Source of the DNA: Phycisphaerales bacterium
Lineage (GTDB): Bacteria > Planctomycetota > Phycisphaerae > Phycisphaerales > UBA1924
Assembly: GCA_025453375.1 (NCBI GenBank)
Contig: JALOQT010000187.1
Location: 1 to 7,408, forward strand
Direction: 5' to 3'
DNA: 7,408 bases
Shown here: one piece after another, positions 1 through 4,700 of the stretch
How positions within the stretch are numbered: the stretch's first letter is position 1
Layout: the number at the start of each line of letters is the position of its first letter
Notes under the pieces: generated by a model
Told to the model about the DNA's origin: nothing
Seen by the model: only the letters and a program-made list of their open reading frames with translations
Database searches by the model: none
Translations under genes and position numbers: made by a program

Positions 1-1056
1 CGCAAATCGCACGTCATACCACGAGGCGTACGGGCTTTCCTGGCCCCTGGCCAGCAGGTCGGCAAAGGCGTGAAATTCCTGCCCGCTGTGGTTCCACACG
101 CCGTCGAACATCACGCGCATGTCCCGGGAGTGGATCGCCGGTATCAGTTCATCGCGCACAAACACGTCCGCCGGGGTCCACGTCCACGTCGTGGGGTCGT
201 CGGTCTCCCCGGGCACCTGCCAGCGAATCTGGCCCGTGTCCGTCCGGCGGTATCCCTCTGGGCTGGCAAGGCTGTCATCAATGTGGCGAAAGTCGGCCGC
301 GTCATACTTGTGCAGGCTCGCGGCTTGAAACACCGGCGTCATGTAGATCGCCGTCACCCCCAGGGCCTGGAGATGATCCAAAGACTGGGCCACGCCCTGC
401 AAGTCACCCCCGTAGCGACGGCGAAAGACCACGCTGCGTTGCACCTCGCGCTGCCCGGAGGGGGTCAGCGTAGGGGCCAGCACGCCGCGCTGGCCCGTGC
501 CCGCCCGCGCGGCTTCCAGTTCGTCCATCGTGACCTGATGCCAATCGCTGAACCATCCCTTCGGGAACATCGGCGCGCTGCCCGCTGCGTACTCCGGCGG
601 GTCATTGGCCGCCAAGCCGTTGCGGAACCGCTCCGGAAACACCTGATACCACACCGCCCCCCGGGCCCAGTCGGGGATGCTCGACGGGCCAAAGAGCAGG
701 CCCGAGGTGCCGATCGGCGTCCACGCCGGGTCGCCCTGGGCCGCCGCATCCGGGCTGGCGGCCCGGGAGACCGTCAGTTTCACCGGTACGCCGGTCACAT
801 CCCCTAAGGCCAATCGAACCCGATTCTGCCCCGGCGGCAGAGTCACGACGATCGGGCCAAGGCCACGGTCGGGCTCGACAGTGATCCGCAGCCGCTGCGG
901 GCCGATCGGAACCTGGACCGGCGGCGGCACGCGAAGGTCGACCAGCCCCAGGCCGGGGGAAATCGGGCTGACGCCCAGGGCGACGGGGGGCTGGGCGTTG
1001 GCGTAAGGGTGTACGGCCATGGCCAATGTGAGCACGAAAGGCGCAATGTTTGTCAC
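1..1056 (-). CDS. Secreted glycoside hydrolase family 13 (alpha-amylase superfamily), N-terminal part, cut by window edge
   Basis: Reading leftward from a GTG at 1056, 352 codons stay open to the window edge. Seen: a hydrophobic N-terminus ending in the signal-peptidase-like site YANA|Q (cleavage about 21/22), a beta-rich stretch of about 100 residues (probable N-terminal sandwich domain), then GH13 barrel landmarks: AVWYQVFPERF at 134-144, RRYGGDLQG near 213-221, LGVTAIYMTPVF, HKYDAAD at 249-255, and conserved region I as FDGVWNH (D318, N322, H323). The HKYD motif resembles neopullulanase/cyclomaltodextrinase-like members (GH13_20), so hydrolysis of alpha-1,4-glucans or maltodextrins outside the cytoplasm is inferred. 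The catalytic Asp and Glu residues of regions II-IV lie beyond the edge, so activity cannot be judged. The start is uncertain: GTG 1056 gives the signal peptide but one with no basic residue; ATG 1020 would remove it; ATG 1164 is also in frame. No clear Shine-Dalgarno precedes any of them. Confidence 0.9.
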   Translation of the reverse strand, partial: MTNIAPFVLTLAMAVHPYANAQPPVALGVSPISPGLGLVDLRVPPPVQVPIGPQRLRITVEPDRGLGPIVVTLPPGQNRVRLALGDVTGVPVKLTVSRAASPDAAAQGDPAWTPIGTSGLLFGPSSIPDWARGAVWYQVFPERFRNGLAANDPPEYAAGSAPMFPKGWFSDWHQVTMDELEAARAGTGQRGVLAPTLTPSGQREVQRSVVFRRRYGGDLQGVAQSLDHLQALGVTAIYMTPVFQAASLHKYDAADFRHIDDSLASPEGYRRTDTGQIRWQVPGETDDPTTWTWTPADVFVRDELIPAIHSRDMRVMFDGVWNHSGQEFHAFADLLARGQESPYASWYDVRFA

Positions 1057-1260
1057 AGGGTCGGGTTCCCGAACGATGAGGTTGACGGGGAATGTGGAGA
1101 ACCGGGGAAAAATGCTAGGGAGGCGAAGAAAACGAACCGAAAGTCTCGTATTGGCAGAAAACATCTGGTAGACTTTCGGCCCGGAGGCCTCCATCGTGGC
1201 GAGATTCTCCGGGGAACCCAGTGAGTCGGCCTTGCGAATGGGCGACGACGTGCTGCGGAG

Positions 1261-1364
1261 ATGGGCCGGTGCAAGGACTGCGTGAATCTGTTCGTGCAAG
1301 TGGCGGCGGATACGAGCGAGGCTTTGCCTGTGCAAGGCCCAAGGGCAGCCAGCGAAGGCCGCCC
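1261..1364 (+). ncRNA. Possible structured leader or small RNA upstream of the pseudopilin gene
   Basis: Several complementary segments are nested or adjacent here. TGGGCC (1262-1267) can pair with GGCCCA (1336-1341), enclosing a small hairpin AGGC-TTT-GCCT (1319-1329). Directly after it, GGGC-A-GCC (1343-1350) can pair with GGC-C-GCCC (1357-1364) around the loop AGCGAA. The heptamer GTGCAAG occurs three times (1269, 1294, 1330). I checked by eye for c-di-GMP (GEMM), cobalamin and glycine riboswitch cores, RNase P, SRP RNA and tmRNA signatures and recognised none. GC-rich DNA makes chance helices common, so this is a candidate only. Orientation is assumed from the downstream gene. Confidence 0.2.
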
Positions 1365-1487
1365 GGGAGCAAGCCCGTATCGGCCGGGTCATCCGTCCCT
1401 CATGTCTCGTCGCGGCGGTCTGCCGGGCGGGGTGAAGTGTGTCGTCAGGCGTCGCGATTCGATCTTGATTGATCAAACCCTCTGGTC

Positions 1488-1492
1488 TGGAG
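1488..1492 (+). promoter_or_regulatory. Ribosome binding site for the pseudopilin gene
   Basis: TGGAG, with its GGAG core at 1489-1492, sits 8 bases before ATG 1501. This supports 1501 over the in-frame ATG at 1261 as the true start, in agreement with the short basic leader expected of a prepilin. Confidence 0.55.
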
Positions 1493-1500
1493 CATTGGCA

Positions 1501-2517
<1,017 letters not shown>

Positions 2518-2569
2518 GCGAGGCTGGCATTGGGGAGTGCGGACTGGGCATTGGCAGAGATGATGTGAC

Positions 2570-2598
2570 AAGCCCCGGGTATGGCCCGGGGCTTTTTT
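2570..2598 (+). terminator. Rho-independent terminator of the pseudopilin gene
   Basis: A perfect 10-bp stem AAGCCCCGGG (2570-2579) / CCCGGGGCTT (2585-2594) closes a TATGG loop, and the 3' arm runs into six T residues (2593-2598). It lies 52 bases after the pseudopilin stop codon. The opposite strand has only two T residues after the stem, so it should act mainly on rightward transcription. Confidence 0.93.
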
Positions 2599-2630
2599 AC
2601 GTGAGGCGTGAGGCGTCCGCGAGATGCACC

Positions 2631-2693
2631 CTCATCCGCCGTCGGCCCGCTGGACGCGGGCCTTGGCACCTTCTCCCGCACGGCGGGAGAAGG
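2631..2693. repeat. REP-like double-hairpin palindromic element in the convergent gap
   Basis: Two perfect inverted repeats stand side by side: GGCCCGC (2644-2650) / GCGGGCC (2656-2662) with loop TGGAC, and CCTTCTCCCGC (2669-2679) / GCGGGAGAAGG (2683-2693) with loop ACG. They are preceded by CTCATCCGCC. From general knowledge, 'CCCTCATCC...CCTTCTCCCGC...GCGGGAGAAGG' resembles dispersed intergenic palindromes found in many copies in GC-rich bacterial genomes; copy number cannot be judged from one window. It begins 22 bases beyond the obg stop on the minus strand, so the second hairpin could also protect the obg mRNA 3' end, but no U-tract follows it in that direction. Confidence 0.6.
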
Positions 2694-2715
2694 AGGTTTG
2701 CGTCGATGCGGTGTG

Positions 2716-3921
2716 TCACTTGGAACGCTTGCGGGCGGATTTGGCTTTGGGCGTGGGCTTTGGCTTGGCCTTGACTGCGGGCTTCTTCGCGGCGGGCTTG
2801 GCTTTCGGCTTTGTGGCTGGCTTGGGCTTGGACGGGGTCTTGGCCTTGGGCTTGGGCTTGGCGGGTGCTTTGGCTTTGGACTTGGGGGAGCGGGCGGATT
2901 TGGGAGATGCCGCGGGCGTGGGGGTGGGCTTGGGGGTTGGAGTAGGTGCTGGGGTGGCGTCGTCTTCGGCGCGGGCGGCCTGGACGGCGGTCCACAGGGC
3001 GTCGAGCAGGGGGCGTGTGCCTTGGCGGGTGGCGCCGCTGAGAGCCAGGACTTGCACCGTCGGCTCGAGACGCAGGGCTTTGCGGAGCGAGGCGACGGCG
3101 GCGTGGCGTGCCGCGTCGTCGGGCAGGAGGTCCATCTTGTTGAGGGCGATGATCTCGCGACGGCGGGCGAGGGCTGGGCTGTAGCGGCGCAGTTCGGCCC
3201 GGATGGTGCGATAGTTTTTCGCGGGCGTGGTGCCATCGATCGGCTGGGCGTCGAGCAGGTGGACGAGAACTTTCGTGCGCTCGATGTGCTTGAGGAAGTC
3301 GTGCCCGAGGCCTTTGCCCTCGCTGGCGCCTTCGATCAGCCCCGGGATGTCGGCCAGGACGAGGCGGCGGGCGGCGTCAAGCTCTGCGACGCCGAGCTGC
3401 GGGGTGAGCGTGGTGAACGGGTAGGCGCCGATTTTGGGTGTGGCGCGCGTGAGGGCGGCAACGAGGCGTTCTTCGCCGGCCTGGCCGGGGTGGGCGTAGC
3501 GCGGGGTCTGGTTGGTGGAGGACTTGTAGTGCTCGTTGCCGAAGCCGCCGTAGCCGCCACGGACGAGGACGAACTCGCCGGTGGGCGAGCCTGCGGGGCC
3601 GAGGTCGGCGAGCTGCTCGCCAGTGGTGTGATCGAAGACAAGTGTGCCCGCGGGGACGCGGATGAACAGGTGAGGGCCGTCCGCGCCGTGCTGCTGCTTT
3701 TTGCCGCCGGGCTCGCCGTGGGTGGCTTGCCAGAGCGGGCGGCCTTGAAAGTCGAGGAGGGTGTTGAGACCCGGATCGGTGATGAGGACAACATCGCCGC
3801 CGCGACCGCCATCGCCGCCGTTGGGCCCGCCTTTGGCTTCGTATTTTTGACGGCGGAAGGCGATGTGGCCTGCGCCGCCATCTCCTGCTTTGACGGTGAT
3901 GATTGCCGAGTCGACGAACAT
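2716..3921 (-). CDS. obg: Obg/CgtA family GTPase lacking the P-loop, with a Lys/Pro/Ala-rich C-terminal tail
   Basis: 401 residues. The Obg fold occupies about 1-150: MFVDSAIITVKAGDGGAG, GGPNGGDGGRGGD (31-43), then RGGYGGFGN (121-129). The G domain shows G2 as YPFTT (167-171), G3 as DIPG (191-194) followed by LIEGASEGKGLG, G4 as NKMD (261-264) and a G5-like LSGAT (294-298). G1 is absent: GEER (149-152) passes directly into LVAALTRATPKIGAYPF, whereas known Obg proteins have about 24 more residues here, ending in GxPNAGKST. The frame is intact. Known Obg proteins bind GTP and act in 50S ribosome maturation and stress control, and are usually essential; without G1, nucleotide binding by this copy is doubtful. 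Residues 322-401 form a basic tail of Pro/Lys/Ala repeats ending in ARKRSK, in place of the more usual OCT domain or acidic tail. No Shine-Dalgarno is seen. The gene lies 169 bases downstream of pilZ in the same direction. Confidence 0.93.
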   Translation of the reverse strand: MFVDSAIITVKAGDGGAGHIAFRRQKYEAKGGPNGGDGGRGGDVVLITDPGLNTLLDFQGRPLWQATHGEPGGKKQQHGADGPHLFIRVPAGTLVFDHTTGEQLADLGPAGSPTGEFVLVRGGYGGFGNEHYKSSTNQTPRYAHPGQAGEERLVAALTRATPKIGAYPFTTLTPQLGVAELDAARRLVLADIPGLIEGASEGKGLGHDFLKHIERTKVLVHLLDAQPIDGTTPAKNYRTIRAELRRYSPALARRREIIALNKMDLLPDDAARHAAVASLRKALRLEPTVQVLALSGATRQGTRPLLDALWTAVQAARAEDDATPAPTPTPKPTPTPAASPKSARSPKSKAKAPAKPKPKAKTPSKPKPATKPKAKPAAKKPAVKAKPKPTPKAKSARKRSK

Positions 3922-4020
3922 GGGTCAAGTAAAGGCGCGTGGGTGGGTTGACGCGGGGGCCAAGTGGCGACGCGCCGAATGTCCGGCGTGAGAGCCGCGC
4001 AGCGACTCTGTGCGAGGTCG

Positions 4021-4043
4021 ACGTCTGGCGAGTGTGCAGACGT
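4021..4043. repeat. Inverted repeat between the PilZ gene and obg
   Basis: ACGTCTG (4021-4027) and CAGACGT (4037-4043) form a perfect 7-bp stem with a 9-base loop, 47 bases after the PilZ stop and about 100 bases before the obg start on the minus strand. A shorter hairpin CGCCG/CGGCG is at 3973-3988. Neither is followed by a T-run, so an intrinsic terminator is not supported; a leader hairpin, a protein-binding site or chance are all possible. Confidence 0.35.
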
Positions 4044-4090
4044 GCAACCGGCGCGGAGGCCAAGGGTACTTGACGGGGTTGTTGTGGGCC

Positions 4091-4477
4091 TTACGCCGCG
4101 ATGCGATAGATGCCCTTGCGCAGTTCGCCCAGGAGGCGTTCGCGATCGCCGGCGCGGCAGAACTGGCTGAAGACGGCGGCCATCTTGTAGGGGCCCGGTT
4201 CGTCCTCATCTTCGAGCCAGACGACGTTGGCGAAGGCGAAGACGGCGCGGCCGGGGCCGAGGTCGGCGTGCATGGTCGGCAGGGTGATTCGGAGGGCGAC
4301 TTGCGTGCCCGGGGCGATGGGGCGGTCGAGCTCGAAGCGCAAGCCGCCTTCGGAGATGTCGTAGGCGTGGCCGGTCCAGGCGAAGTGCTCGCTGTCGAGC
4401 ATGCGCAGGCCGATGTCGGTGTACATGGGCTCGGTTTCGAAGCGGGGGAAGCGACGACGTTCAGCGCCTGTGGCCAT
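4091..4477 (-). CDS. Single-domain PilZ protein, predicted cyclic di-GMP receptor
   Basis: 128 residues, close to the size of one PilZ barrel. Both signature motifs are present in order: RxxxR near the N-terminus as R8-R-F-P-R12 within ERRRFPRF, and D/NxSxxG as D40-I-S42-E-G-G45, followed by LRFELDRPIAPGTQVALRI, typical of the PilZ beta-barrel. From family knowledge, these residues wrap around a c-di-GMP dimer, so binding is inferred. No catalytic or other domain is attached, so it probably acts by contacting a partner that cannot be named here. A Shine-Dalgarno GGAG (plus-strand ctcc at 4486-4489) lies 8 bases before the ATG, supporting this start. It points the same way as obg, 169 bases upstream of it, and is divergent from the hybrid kinase gene. 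Confidence 0.88.
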   Translation of the reverse strand: MATGAERRRFPRFETEPMYTDIGLRMLDSEHFAWTGHAYDISEGGLRFELDRPIAPGTQVALRITLPTMHADLGPGRAVFAFANVVWLEDEDEPGPYKMAAVFSQFCRAGDRERLLGELRKGIYRIAA

Positions 4478-4485
4478 GGTGAGGT

Positions 4486-4489
4486 CTCC
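4486..4489 (-). promoter_or_regulatory. Ribosome binding site for the PilZ gene
   Basis: GGAG on the minus strand, 8 bases before the start codon at 4477. It is the clearest Shine-Dalgarno in the window and fixes the PilZ start. Confidence 0.6.
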
Positions 4490-4700
4490 AAGGGAAGTGA
4501 TCGGACGTGATGGCTATCGGGCGGTTTGGGGGGTGACTTGAGGGGGTGCAGTCGATTGCGAATGAGTTTCTGTCAGGAGTGATTGGAGGCGAACGCCCCA
4601 ATGGGTGGGTGATCTTGTGCAGAAGGGTGCTGGAACTGAGGATGGGCGGGGGATGGGTCGATGGACGGAGGGATTCGCGTCTGTTTCCCCAGAACTTCTC

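Larger units (their letters stand above)
1057..1500. other. Divergent intergenic region between the GH13 gene and the pseudopilin gene
   Basis: This 444-base stretch lies between two outward-facing genes and should hold the promoters of both, but I see no convincing -35/-10 pair on either strand. TTGGCA (1151-1156) and TAGACT (1169-1174) are only 12 bases apart. Visible structure includes a perfect 10-base palindrome GGAGGCCTCC at 1183-1192 and an 8-base palindrome TTGATCAA at 1469-1476, about 25 bases before the pseudopilin start, which could be an operator. The pseudopilin frame stays open back to an ATG at 1261, but that upstream part reads as low-similarity, Gly/Arg/Pro-rich sequence and is probably non-coding. 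The section 1261-1364 may fold as RNA and is listed separately. Confidence 0.5.

Noticed and set aside
70..807. 245-codon plus-strand open frame over the GH13 gene
   Set aside because: Antisense to a frame carrying GH13 landmarks and the FDGVWNH region; the product is His/Arg/Pro-rich with no domain.
1151..1174. TTGGCA ... TAGACT as a sigma70 promoter for the pseudopilin
   Set aside because: The spacing is 12 bases, too short for a normal -35/-10 pair, and the -10 match is poor.
1261..1500. Cyclic di-GMP riboswitch upstream of the pseudopilin, suggested by the pilin/PilZ context
   Set aside because: The conserved GEMM-I core segments are not found, and the visible helices do not fit that fold.
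2716..2960. Low-complexity repeats in the obg 3' end as a CRISPR or tandem-repeat array
   Set aside because: The units are irregular and in frame, and they encode the Lys/Pro/Ala tail; there are no unique spacers.
2608..3951. 447-codon plus-strand open frame across the obg gene
   Set aside because: It is antisense to obg, which has strong family motifs. The product is Gly/Leu-rich low-complexity, created by the GC-rich and repetitive obg codons.
4541..4565. Possible sigma54-type (GG-N10-GC) promoter before the hybrid kinase
   Set aside because: The GG and GC elements are not at the required spacing.
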